DNA from: Silurus meridionalis
Lineage: Eukaryota > Chordata > Actinopteri > Siluriformes > Siluridae
Reading direction: 5' to 3'
DNA length: 64,000 bases
NCBI RefSeq assembly: GCF_014805685.1
Contig: NC_060896.1
Location: forward strand, 8,490,889-8,554,888
Of this stretch, positions 50,301 through 60,612 are shown piece after piece. Numbering within the stretch: position 1 is the first letter of the stretch; each line of letters starts with the position of its first letter. Below the pieces are notes generated by a model. It made no database searches. It worked only from the letters and a program-made list of their open reading frames with translations, and was not told the origin of the DNA. Made by a program: the position numbers and the translations under genes.

Positions 50301-50630
50301 AATGAGGGTTTTAAGAGGTGGATTAACTCATCTAGGACACCACTGAAGGTCTATGTGTGAAATGCACGACTCTCCACTTGCATTGTCTTTAGTTAATAAT
50401 ATAGTAGTTAAGGTGATTAATCATCAGGTGTGTGTAGGTAAAAAAATCTGTAACACAGCAGTACCTGATGCACTCCAAACCCACTCCTACTACCAGTAAC
50501 ACTACTGAACCCTATCAAACATACCTTGCAACACCTCCATCATCTGGTTGGTCCAGGCATATTCAATTATCCACACTGGTAAAGCAGATATGGCGCTGGA
50601 AGAGCTTCTCTCGCACCACAGACTTTCCAT
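44381..50630 (-). CDS. tinf2: TERF1-interacting nuclear factor 2 (TIN2), 7 coding exons
   Basis: Shelterin hub that links TRF1, TRF2 and TPP1 at telomeres. Coding exons on the minus strand: 50525-50630, 49898-50115, 49641-49739, 48830-48931, 48417-48530, 45677-45785 and 44381-45588; all GT-AG and in frame, about 651 aa (human TIN2 isoforms 354-451). The TRFH-like N-terminal domain fits human TIN2: AAESWMIIQARDIKHFERVMEFL against a Trp-Val-Val...His-Phe-Pro-Arg-Val-Leu-Glu-Phe-Leu pattern, then FFPDSLSQYRR and LMEEQYGECYIMKLEERLLH. The long last exon is Ser/Pro-rich, has an acidic patch (SSDEEEEEYASFD, SDSESDTQDSDDSDYVP) and a basic end (SKRCRYK). No F/Y-x-L-x-P TRF1-binding motif is visible in it; the nearest is YRLSQ. 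The start at 50630 is the first in-frame ATG and is less certain. Intron 5 (45786-48416) holds a Tc1 relic. Confidence 0.9.
46712..48322 (+). mobile_element. Degenerate Tc1-like element in tinf2 intron 5
   Basis: TA-flanked element, 1611 bp. Left end CAGTGCATCCAGAAAAAATT; right end, inverted, CAGTGGATCCGGAAAGAATT. The transposase on the plus strand is broken; its C-terminus is visible at 47784-48023 (SQSPDVNPIEHCGRDLKMAV, with the catalytic Glu). A hAT-like sequence interrupts it at about 46795-47390. Confidence 0.85.
46795..47390 (+). mobile_element. hAT-like relic nested in the Tc1-like element
   Basis: Shares blocks with the hAT element at 56134-57057, including ATGACGGCAAGA, TCTAAAAGCAGCAAATAACA, GCAGCAGTA and AATTTATGCATATATCATT. 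The ends are too decayed to fix a target duplication. The order of events is clear: the hAT sequence came after the Tc1-like insertion. Confidence 0.75.
49125..49565 (+). mobile_element. MITE with inverted ends in tinf2 intron 3
   Basis: About 440 bp with inverted ends around ATATGGACAAACGTTTGTGG and CCAATATTTTTGTCCATACA. No coding capacity. Same family as 18395 and 23560. Confidence 0.75.
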
Positions 50631-51880
50631 CCCAGAACATTATATCATACACCTGAAGATACTCCACACACTGGGACTCGGTTGATGTCTCCTCCATTCA
50701 CAAGTTCTTCCTCCAACATCATGAATATTCATTTCCGGAGGACATGTACGGACAAGTTCGGACAGCTGACACAATAGAAAACGTAAATAATATGAATAAA
50801 TTAATTAAAAATCACATTCACTTTAAAACTTGGTTCTGCAGGAGCCTATCCTACTACTAGCAGCAGATATAAAATCACCAGACCGGAATTATTTTTCACC
50901 TACATTTGTTTTTTTGCTTCTTCAGTCCAAGAAAGACAGAGGCTGAAATACAAATGCCTCAATGTTCCCTTCACATGCACACTATACAGTGCAGGGAATA
51001 ACGGCTCTCGCTTGCTGTTTAGTGCACTTTATATTTATTATAGAGCTATTTGGAATTCGGCCTGAGATTGTGCCGCCTTTAACGGGTAAAACGAGATTCA
51101 ATTTAAAAATGGCGGCCAATACACAACAATGTTCATAATTAAAGACTTATGTTTATTCCATTGTAACAGAACATTTTAAATACATAAATAAGCAGTAAGA
51201 AGACATTTTAATAAAATGCATTGTTTAGATTAAGTTAATCTTTAAAAAAAAATTATTACAGAATTTGGGCGAATAACAGCTCCACAGTGTTTAGATAAAA
51301 TGTTTGGATTGTATTAAAAAAAAACTTGTTCTACTAATGATTAAAACTTTTAATTCTAAAGAAAAAGGCCTAATGAATGCCAAAGTAGGGCTTTTTAAAA
51401 TTAATTAAGATTTTTAAAAATACATTTTTACATTATTTTTTTATTAGGCTTTTTTTTTGTTTTATACTTTTTGTTAAGTTTATATTATATCAGTACTTCA
51501 GTTTTATAGTTTTAGAGTATGCGCATGGATAAAAACACTTGAAAAAACACGGCACGCTTTTCTTTTCTATCTGCCAGCAGAAAAAGTGTGTTTAGTGTGG
51601 GATAAAATAGTTTACAGTGATGATAGTTTAAGATGCCACAAACAGCCTACTAATAAAGTTCTTGATAAATATAGTTTTAGATAGATACAACTTAATTGCC
51701 ATTGTATAGTACAGGAACATTGTATAAATGCTGTTAAATTTTATCATGCCCAAACAAAAATTAATTCTTGGAGAGGTTTCCTATGGGATCTACTGATGCC
51801 CATGGTGCCTTTTCTTATCAGGGAAAATCACACAGCATGGTGCATATGTTCTTCTCCAGTTTAATGCAGATAACAGACAA

Positions 51881-51962
<82 letters not shown>

Positions 51963-52982
51963 TGGGAAAAAAAACCTGACCTAAAACTGTTCCTGATTGG
52001 GTTAGAAGACATAGTAACCAGAGATGTGTGAGCCAAGACAAAGACTTTCTGTATACCTTACATCCTCACATCGTAAAGATCCTATAGACACTGAACAGAC
52101 CACAGAGTAATGTGTTTAGAGAACCAGTGTGAGGCTCATCTTAACTATAACCAGTTCACAGCAACAAAATGCATTTTAGCTCCTATTTAGATAGTAGATA
52201 AACCAGTAAATATCTTTCAAACAAACAAATATAAAGGCGACGGGTAGTAAAAAATGTGCAAGAAGCTGTTTTACATATGCATTCTGCAAATGCACATTTT
52301 TTAAAAGAAATATAACATTATATATTTTTATATGTACAATATGAAATATGTACATTGTATGTACAGCTGTACAAAGCTTGTATATACAGATGATATATAG
52401 ATATGCGGAAAATAATCTAGGATATTGAATTGATCCATGTAGCTGACAGTATGAATATAAAATACGAATTATAACAAAATATCACAAATCGATATGTATG
52501 GAAGAATTGGGGGGAAATCCAGGAATTTATTTTAAGTCTAAGGTTATCTATATACACCGCCGTATTGTTCGTTGCTGTGAAACTTTTATTTTGAAAAGCA
52601 TTTACCTCGTCATTGCAGCAGGGTTTCGTGTGGCTCATGTTGAACAGTGCGCATGCGTTCACTTTATTTGCAGGGTTATTTTGCTGAAGGGAGCTTGAAG
52701 ATATAGGACTGTTTTTTCTTTATAGATAAATGTCTAAAGTTTGAATGTCAGAAGGTACGCTTTTCACCCTTTTTTATCACCATTTTTATTCAAATAGATT
52801 ATAATGTAATATAATGTAAGTAATACAATCTGATGTCTCATAATACAGAACTGGGCGGGGGGGCTGCTTCAGTGTCACGTGGTCCAGTGTTTGTGTATTT
52901 ATTCTATATTTCAGTTTATTGAATATATCTTATGCTTTATACACATGAACACAACTAACCCCTCTGTCTTTTCATTACCAGC
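50631..52982. other. Divergent region between tinf2 and c19orf12
   Basis: Holds the 5' flanks of both genes. A second ATG frame at 50697 (MEETSTESQCVEYLQ) overlaps the tinf2 start out of frame. (TA)n lies at 51882-51959. The stretch about 52560-52760 is a candidate first non-coding exon and promoter of c19orf12, as the ATG exon at 52983 starts 1 nt after an acceptor (TTTTCATTACCAG). Confidence 0.5.
51882..51959. repeat. (TA)n microsatellite
   Basis: About 39 uninterrupted TA units. Confidence 0.97.
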
Positions 52983-54453
52983 ATGTCTCCCCGCATTGAC
53001 GACGTGATGAAGCTGTGTTGTGAGCTTTCTGCAAATCAGCAGTTAAAAACCACAGTGAAGCATTCTGGGAAGGGGGCTCTGACTGCTGGAGGACTTGCTT
53101 TTGCTGGAGGATTGTTCGGCGGACCACTTGGCATCGCAGTAGGCAAGAATCAGTACATTTTATTAATAGAAATATAACAAATATGTAATAAAGCATAGAG
53201 TTAGAAGAAAATAATCCAAGACTGTGATTCAGCCCAGGGCCAGGTAAAGTGGTTTATTTTCCCATAATGCCACATCTGGATGGGGTTTTCCCGATTAGTA
53301 GCCTGTCAAAGAAATTGAAATTACAATTTAAATGCATTAATGAATGGCATACCACGCTTTTATTCTTTTATAATTCTAATCAGTGTTGAACAATCTATGG
53401 CAAGTTTACATCGATCAGAAAGTACATTATGACATTATAACATTATGACAGGTGAAGTGAATAACACTGATTATCTGTTCATCATGGCACCTGTTAGTGG
53501 GTGGGATTTATTAGGCAGCAAGTGAACATTTTGTCCTCAAAGTTGACGTGTAAGAAGCAGGAAAAATGGGCAAGCGTGAGGATTTGAGTGAGTTTGATGA
53601 GGGCCAAATTGTGACGTCTAGAAGACTGGGTCAGAGCATCTCCAAAACTGCAGATAAAATACTGCATCTTGTGGGATGTTCCCGGTCTGCAGTGGTCAGA
53701 ATCTATCAAAGTGCTCCAAGGGAGGAACAGTGGTGAACCAGCAACAGGGTCCTCAGCGGCCAAGGAACATTGATGCACGTGGGGAGCGAAGGCTGGTCCG
53801 TGTGGTCCAATCCCAGAAGTGAATGCTGTTAATACTCGACAGGTCAGAACTGTTTGGGCAGCAAAAAGGGGACCAACACAGTATTAGGCAGGTGGTCATG
53901 AAGTTATACAAAACGATATATGAAGGACAAAACAAAATGCAGCTTGTAACTCCTTAGTCCTGAAAAGTTTTCTGTGGTGGAAATCCTGTTCACTGTTTCA
54001 GAGCACTGACACTGGAGACTCTTTTTGTAAATGCTTTAAAAAAAAACACTGTCCAAAAAGCAATTTTATAATCTTTTAGAGCATAGAAAATGAATCAACA
54101 CCGGTTTGAGAGTTGAACAGCCTCACGGGTTAGTGTCCGAATAATTTTGAGCTATACAATTTGTCCCTGTGCTCTTTGTTAATTAAGGCGGGGCTGTTGG
54201 AGGACTTCTGGGATGTTGGATGACAAGCGGTCAGTTCAAACCACTTCCTCAGGTCATCATGGAAATGACACCAGAGCAGAAGAAGAAGCTCTACGAGGAC
54301 GTCATGGCCATCTTGGGCTCAATCGAGTGGACTGATGTTGCTCAGTTAACGGCCATTGTCATGGGTAGCACATCACTTCAGCAGCAAGTCACTGCAGCGT
54401 TAGTGACCTACATCCACAAAGAGCTGCAGGCCGAGGTTCATTATCTGGACTGA
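52983..54453 (+). CDS. c19orf12: C19orf12 homologue (2 coding exons, GC-AG intron)
   Basis: Small membrane protein of mitochondria, ER and their contacts; mutations in the human gene cause a form of neurodegeneration with brain iron accumulation (MPAN). Coding exons: 52983-53142 and 54188-54453, 141 aa. It shows the family hallmarks [20 protein letters not shown] (glycine-rich hydrophobic hairpin), then [20 protein letters not shown] across the junction and [15 protein letters not shown]...LQQQVTAAL near the end. The family sequence across the junction is only kept if the intron runs from GC (53143) to AG (54187), that is GTAG|GCAAGA; using the nearby GT shifts the frame into an early stop. 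The ATG sits 1 nt after a good acceptor, so a non-coding exon lies upstream. A Tc1-like relic is in the intron. uqcrfs1, its human neighbour, lies downstream, tail-to-tail. Confidence 0.95.
53420..53905 (+). mobile_element. Non-autonomous Tc1-like element in the c19orf12 intron
   Basis: Sibling of the element at 15608-16037. It keeps a longer stretch of the transposase N-terminus: [42 protein letters not shown]. The catalytic core is deleted and the ends are worn. Confidence 0.8.
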
Positions 54454-54616
54454 ACCAAATGATCAGATCACTCGTTTGGACTCGTTCGACTTCTTTAATG
54501 GGTAATATGAAGATGATTATGTATTCTATTTAAGTGAAACCTATTTATTTATTTTTACTATGTTTTAATATTCACCATTTTAGAAACCAATTGCAAATGA
54601 TGACACCGTGAGAATG

Positions 54617-54622
54617 AATAAA
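54617..54622 (+). promoter_or_regulatory. c19orf12: Poly(A) signal of c19orf12
   Basis: AATAAA 164 bp after the stop codon, in a suitable place for a short 3' UTR. Confidence 0.7.
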
Positions 54623-54934
54623 CTGTTAGCATTGTTTTTCCTGTAGGACTATTTAAATAAGGTTCTCGCTATAATACCAATTCTGTCCTTTTTCAATTAT
54701 TTGCCAACTAATTATTAAATTAGCTCTCACTACATTTTCTTACAATTAAATTTCCACGTCACCTACTGATTAGTTACATTATACTCCTCTGTTATGTCAA
54801 GGGAAGTGAATTAAAATGCACTTCTTCAATTACTCATTCAATTACTTCCCCCCCAAATAGTTTTATTTTCTTGTCCTCCTTACTTTATAGTGTCTTCTCT
54901 TATTGATGACCAGTTGCCTACAGCTGTATTACCT

Positions 54935-55368
54935 TTCCTTCCATATGTGGTTCTTCTCCAATCTGTTACCACAAAGCCCAAATCTGTTCCGGCATGGCAG
55001 TGCCCCTGTGCACAAAGCGATCTCCATGAAGATATGGTTTACATATTGGAGAGAAAGATCTTTAGTGGTCTGCTATAGAGCTCTGATCTCAACCCTACTG
55101 AACACCTTTCAGATGAATTGGAACACTGACTGCACCCCAGGCCCCCTCACCTCACCTACATCATCAGTACATGATTTTACTAACACCCTCATGGCTGATG
55201 AACACAAATGTCCAGAAGAACACTCCAAAATCTAGTGAAACATCTTCCCAGAAGAGTGGAGGAAATTATAAGGGCAAATTGGGACTACATTTTGAATGCA
55301 ATGCTCAAAAAGCGCCTACAATGCTTATAACCAGATGTCCGCAAACTTTTGGTAACATAGTGTAGTTA
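54935..55368 (+). mobile_element. Tc1-like relic with transposase C-terminus
   Basis: Contains the phrases GGCAGTGCCCCTGTGCACAA, CTCAACCCTACTGAACACCT and CCGCAAACTTTTGGTAACAT, which encode remnants of a PVHKA...LNPTEH-like tail. Many stops. Confidence 0.7.
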
Positions 55369-55759
55369 AGCCCTCCCACTTTATATCACACCAGTTGCCA
55401 ACAGATTTCTACATGTCCATCATGGTGGGATTACACACTGAAGTGACCTTAATTAAAACATTACATTCATACCTTGCATGTTTATTTATTTTGTTTCAAA
55501 TGTTATTGTTGTTTTAAATAAAGCCATTTTATTCAGCCTATACCCCGGTTATTTCTTTACATTAACGGAATATCAATCAATCAATCAAACTTTATTTATA
55601 AAGCGCATTACAACCACCAACAGGAGCACAAGGCGCTTTCCAGTAAAAAAAATAAATATTAAAAATAAAATAAAAATTTATTTATTTTTATTTATTAAAA
55701 AATAAATGAATACTTAAGAAATAAAATAAAAAATAAGACACAATAAACATAAAATATAT

Positions 55760-55922
55760 GGCATACACCCTTATACAGAGAGACTTACAACTAAGAAGTT
55801 GAGGGTTAAGGGCCTTGCTCAAGGGCCCAGCAGTGGTAGCTTGGTGGTGCTGCGATTTAAAGTCTTGACCTTTCGCTCCAAAGTCCAATGCCTTAAGTAC
55901 AGAGCTGCCACCTCCCATATTT
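55760..55922 (-). mobile_element. tRNA-derived SINE, diverged copy
   Basis: Read on the minus strand: tRNA-like head (GGTGGCAGCTCTGTACTTAA), then GCTGGGCCCTTGAGCAAGGC and a tail ending in CTGTATAAGGGTGTATGCCA. Same family as 13423-13580. Confidence 0.78.
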
Positions 55923-56133
55923 TGCATGCAATGTTTCCGGTTTTGAATTATGTCTTGTATTTTTTATTCTTATTGATAATTTGGGGGAATGTTTGCATTT
56001 ACACCTGAACTGTTTATAAATAGACTGCCAAAGGAGAGACTTGCCCTTGCAGAGTCTTTGTATCCTTGATTTTTTTTTGTGATTACTCTTAAATGCTTGT
56101 ACTTGTAATGAAAAGTACTTGTGAGTACTAAAT

Positions 56134-57057
56134 TAGGGCTGCAACAACTAATCAATAAAATCGATTATAATCGATCAATGGGTTTGCTGAGTTGTTTAAG
56201 TTAGAGTTTACCGTGATGGCAAGACGACACAGCCGCCTGTGAAAATGGTGAACAGTACAGGGTTAACCGGCAGCAGGAAAAAGTGTGCGTCCCAATTATC
56301 CAAGCCATGGGACGAAACATTTTATATTAAATACAACAAAGAAAACTGTACCTGCACGTTATGCAAAGCGGAGCTTATGTGGCCTGGAAGTACCACAGTG
56401 ATGCACAAAGTGATGGAGTCAACTAAAACGGTGCGAACAAACACTAAATCTAAAAGCAGCAAATAACAGCAGCAGTAAACAATTACATTTTTTAGTCACT
56501 GTTGTGGTTTCCAGCGAATGAGTATGCATTTATACACCAATGCATATTTTTTCCTTCTTTTGAATCGAGCCTGTTAGATGCGTTTCTGCGTTCCATTCTC
56601 TTTTTATAGCATTTATCTACAGCAGAAACGTATCTGTTTTCAAACGTGATGTACTGCGGCTTTATTACATTCATATGCTTGTTTTCAGTGTTTGCATATT
56701 TAATTTATGCATATATCATTAATTATAATACAACATTTAATTAATTATATATTCTAGATGCTTATATCTTCACACACTAACAAAATTTTTTTTTTTTTTT
56801 ACAAAAATTGTCAAAACGATGTTGATATAGATCTTTTTAAGCATGGTTGTGATATGGTTGTGTCTAAATTAAAGATAGTTAAACTCAACATGTGGCTTTT
56901 GCATTTTTAAAGTACACTATTACACATAAATACCCTGAAAAAGGGTTTTATACAGGTAAAATAAGCAAAACAAATTAGAAGATATATTTTTATCCGAATA
57001 ATAATAATAATAGTCAGGATTAATCGATTATCAAATTAATCGTTAGTTGCAGCCCTG
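56134..57057 (+). mobile_element. Non-autonomous hAT element with BED-finger relic
   Basis: 924 bp with terminal repeats TAGGGCTGCAAC at the left and its inverse GTTGCAGCCCTG at the right (11 of 12 match). It is flanked by a perfect 8-bp direct repeat TACTAAAT at 56126-56133 and 57058-57065, the hAT signature. The short frame at 56239-56466 encodes a degenerate BED zinc finger (aromatic WDETFYIKY, Cys pair CTLC, one His in VMHKV; the second His is missing). The transposase core is absent. Confidence 0.92.
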
Positions 57058-57597
57058 TACTAAATTCAGTTCAACTGATTTTCTGGGTCCCAGCTGAAAG
57101 ATCAAGTAAGTATCAGGGTGGACAGAAAGTGTTATGTTTGGACTCTTATCTGAGCCTGAACTGAAGAAATTCCTGACCTTTGTCTTATGCATGTTTTTCC
57201 CCATGTACCTGCGTTCCACAGTTCTTTGATTCTTCTTGTTACACTGCTTTTAAAGGAGGAAACATTTGCTTTACTCCCCAGCTTTGGGCTTGAGCTGTTC
57301 ACCATGATTGTGATAGGAACTGGATTGGCACTGCATTGGATTGGCACTGACTGTTAAATAGACAACACTCTTTTTGGTGCCTCTTGGAAAACCACTGAAG
57401 CCATTTTAGAAAAACTAGAGCCAAAAAAAAAACACAATTGGGGAAGCGCATGACTGGTAAAAAAAAAAAAAAAAAGTTTTTGACTGTGATGTGATTGTAG
57501 ATCCTGTGCAACTCAGAAAGCTGTATTGTAAAAAGATACATCGTTAGATTATACTTGATGGAAAATACGACAAGAGGTGTTTGAGTGGGTTAAAATA

Positions 57598-57603
57598 TTT
57601 ATT
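57598..57603 (-). promoter_or_regulatory. uqcrfs1: Poly(A) signal of uqcrfs1
   Basis: AATAAA on the minus strand, 42 bp after the uqcrfs1 stop codon, giving a very short 3' UTR of about 60 bp. Confidence 0.7.
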
Positions 57604-57644
57604 CGTTTGGCCAGAGACGCATACTTATAATAAAATGTCCCCAT

Positions 57645-60067
57645 CTATCCAACAACCACCGTGTCTTCATCATGGAACTCATAGTAAGGCACCTCTAAGT
57701 TGAGAGGTGCAGGTCCCTTCCTGATCCTCCCAGAGGCGTCATAATGTGAGCCGTGACACGGGCAGTAGTAACCGCCATATTCCCCAGCGTTCGCAATGGG
57801 AACACAGCCGAGATGAGTGCACACCCCAATGACGATTACCCAGGCTGGCTTGACAACTCGGTCTGTGTCGTGCTGCGGGTCGCGGAGCTCCGACAAATCC
57901 ACGTTAGCCTCAGCCGAGATCTCCTTCTCGGTTCTGTGGCGAACAAACAAGGGCTTTCCTCTCCACTTGAACGTCATGTTCTTCCCCTCTGGAATGTCAC
58001 TCAGCTTGATCTCTATTTTGGACAAGGCCAGGACATCTGCAGAGGCGCTCATTGAGGAGATGAACTGAGTCACAGCTGTCTTGGCAGCGTAAACCCCCAC
58101 CACAGCAGTGGAGCCTGTGATTAGGTAGGAGAAAGCCCTGCGAGCCTCGCTGCTCTCTTGCGAGGACTTCTTAGCATCCTGGACCTCAGGACGACGGTAG
58201 TCGGTGAAGTCAGGGATCCTGATATCGGTGTGGGCGAAACGCACTCCAGAGGGTCCTAAAAAAACAATTAAGAACAGCAACAACAAACATTTTAGTTAAA
58301 CAGGAAATACATTTCCCTACATTCACACAAATTATTTAAATGTACAAAATTTCTCTAGTAAAGTGGCAAATCCAAACATTTGAGTCAAATAATACCTCTG
58401 ACTAATTCTGTAACGCATGTGGCGTCACAGACATTCGTTCTATATTGAAGAACAATCTTTAACTATTATTGACCTCTCAAATGACCTCATTACATTTGGA
58501 TTGACATGTTGTGAAGAAATCCTTGAAGGAAAGTTTAACACATTGTTAGTGAGTGTCTCCGTAGCTAGTACACTAATCTTGCAAATCTTATGTATGATGC
58601 TGCCACCCCCCATGTTTCACAATTAGAATGGTGTTCTTTGAATTAATTTGTTTCTTTCCCCCAGTGCCCTAATATTCTTTTTTTTACTTTTTTTGTTGCG
58701 TTACCTGACTAAAAAAAGAACACAAAAGAAATGGTAACAAACAAAACTTCCTACAAAACTCAGGAGTTTGTCATATGACCAGGAAACAGTGTGGTTCATC
58801 ATACAGTGAAATTCTTACTCTGTGACTACTTCAAGCAGCCCGAAATAAATGAAGGATCCACATAGTTATGATGGAGTTATAGTGCAAATGAAAGGCGCGT
58901 GCAAAGTCTGGCATGGTTGATCGAGTCCCTGTTGTATTTCCATTCTTAAGGGGGTGTACATGTGTCCAAAATATGCAGAGGTAGTCTGCAGTCAATGTTG
59001 ATATTTACATTGTGGCTTGTGCGTGTGTGTAAGAGGGATAGGGGTAGTAGAAACATCTCAAGATCAGAGGGTAATTTTGTCTGCAGTGATTGGGGAGAGG
59101 CAGTGGATGGGTGATTTCTGTAAATGGAGTTGCAGAGATGAAGAGTGGGTTAGGATTACTGATGTCCTCAATACTTAGAAACACAGGCAGATATTTATCC
59201 ATCATGCAATACTTCAGGGAGGTGTCTGATTGGCCCTAAATTTACTCTGCAACAGGAAACCAACCCCAAACATAACAAAGAGTCCCAGAAGTAATAGTTT
59301 TGGGGCCTACAGAGTCCTGATTTCAACATCACCGAGTCTGTCTGGGATTACATAAAGAGACGTATTTGATGCAGCCTACATCCAAAGACGATGTACTGTT
59401 TAGTTCTCCAATATGTTTGGAACGACCTACCTACAGAGATTTTCAAAAACTATGTGTCGCTACTGAATTGACGTTTGTGGCCACACTAAATTTAATTGCT
59501 TCTGTTCTTTTACTTTCTATTTTGTCACACCTGCCTAAAACCTTTACGCAGTACTCTGTATGTGTATGTTGTAGTTGTTCAGAATTTGTTCTGAAGGAGG
59601 ATCTGGATTTGTTAAGGTCCACAATGGATTTTTTAAAATTTGGATTTTCTCATAGTGTCATCAAATGACCTTTGATAAGAACAACACAGACTCACTGCTA
59701 GCATGAAATGTGTGGAGTCTGAATATAAACTCCATGTGTTGAATTTAAACAAATGTGTTTATGTTTATTATTATTTACAAAAACCATCATTAATCACAAT
59801 CAGCAAATCTCTAGATATCTCCTACACTCTGTGTGAGAAGGACACAGCTGTGCTATTTCAGGCTGAGAACCAAGAGAGCAGCACCATAGAGGAGCACGTA
59901 CCATGGAGTAGACCAGGGACAACCTGATCTCTGGCTGATTTCCTCTGATTTACGTCTCTGGAGTTTACAGCTGCAGGAAATAAAGACGACAGAGGTCTGG
60001 ATATGATTAGGTTAGATGATTGTAAGTACGGGTACAGAACCCCGGAACGACCCACCAAGGACACCAT
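57645..60067 (-). CDS. uqcrfs1: Rieske iron-sulfur subunit of complex III (2 exons)
   Basis: Ubiquinol-cytochrome c reductase Rieske protein, which passes electrons from ubiquinol to cytochrome c1 in the inner mitochondrial membrane. Exons on the minus strand: 59902-60067 and 57645-58255 (GT-AG, in frame), 258 aa (human 274). Residues 1-50 form an Arg-rich presequence ([20 protein letters not shown]). [13 protein letters not shown] follows; the membrane segment is about 98-124 ([20 protein letters not shown]). The cluster ligands are Cys201 and His203 in CTHLGC and Cys220 and His223 in CPCHGS, with Cys206-Cys222 as the expected disulfide. The C-terminus [10 protein letters not shown] matches the family. 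The intron contains a decayed Tc1-like C-terminus (about 59280-59540). Exon 1 is more diverged, as is usual for presequences. Confidence 0.96.
59280..59540 (+). mobile_element. Tc1-like transposase relic in the uqcrfs1 intron
   Basis: Broken frame reading [21 protein letters not shown] sequence (around the catalytic Glu) followed by [16 protein letters not shown]. No ends could be defined. Confidence 0.65.
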
Positions 60068-60612
60068 CTTCTGCAGCTCTCGGTCAGACCCTGCTAAGGG
60101 CTTCCTACACTACACCGGCTAATAGGACCCTCTATCAGATGCCTGATCAGATATCAACGGAAAATAAATACACCTCAATCTACTGTCATGTATAAACATT
60201 TAATTGTATACATCATTTAAGAAAAGATAATTTTTAATTAACATTTCCGTCAAGAAATCTATGTTTAGTTTGTAAAAAAAAAATGTATTACGTTTAAGCA
60301 CTAAAGTGAACACCTACGGCTCTTGGGTCCTTTATTTAAAGCGCTGTGCAAGCAAATATATTTTTCCCTACCCCATTTCGTAAAGTCCCGCCTGCTGCTC
60401 TCTGATTGGTTAATAGTGGTTATTCTGCGTTATCATTGGCTGGAAGATGTCGGAAAAGGACGGCGCGTGAGAACCAAACCATACAGTCATTCAAAAAAAA
60501 AAAAAAAAAAAGCAAAAAAGCGTTAGTACCGAAGACGGGTTTTTTTGGACGGAATGCGGGCGGGAAAAAGAAAGGTCTCAGCACAGGATGGCTGCTCAAC
60601 CCGTTTTTAATA
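60068..60612. promoter_or_regulatory. Candidate bidirectional promoter of uqcrfs1 and rxylt1
   Basis: 545 bp between the two divergent start codons. Two ATTGG motifs (CCAAT boxes on the minus strand) lie at 60405-60409 and 60435-60439, next to CpG-containing sequence (GGACGGCGCGTGAG). There is no clear TATA box. Function as one shared promoter is inferred from the spacing. Confidence 0.55.

Larger units (their letters stand above)
54640..56125. other. Convergent intergenic region with repeat debris
   Basis: Contains a Tc1-like relic (54935-55368), a dispersed repeat with ATCAATCAATCAAACTTTAT (55570-55640) and a SINE (55760-55922). No gene seen. Confidence 0.6.

Noticed and set aside
52983..53177. 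Single-exon reading of c19orf12 exon 1 to the stop at 53175
   Set aside because: It would lose the conserved second half, which lies in phase at 54188; the intron model fits the family.
57753..58068. Plus-strand frames opposite uqcrfs1 exon 2
   Set aside because: Antisense shadows of the Rieske exon.
60406..60612. N-terminal extension of rxylt1 from 60406
   Set aside because: The frame is open and in phase, but a Lys-run from an A-stretch and the match of the 60613 start to the family argue against it.
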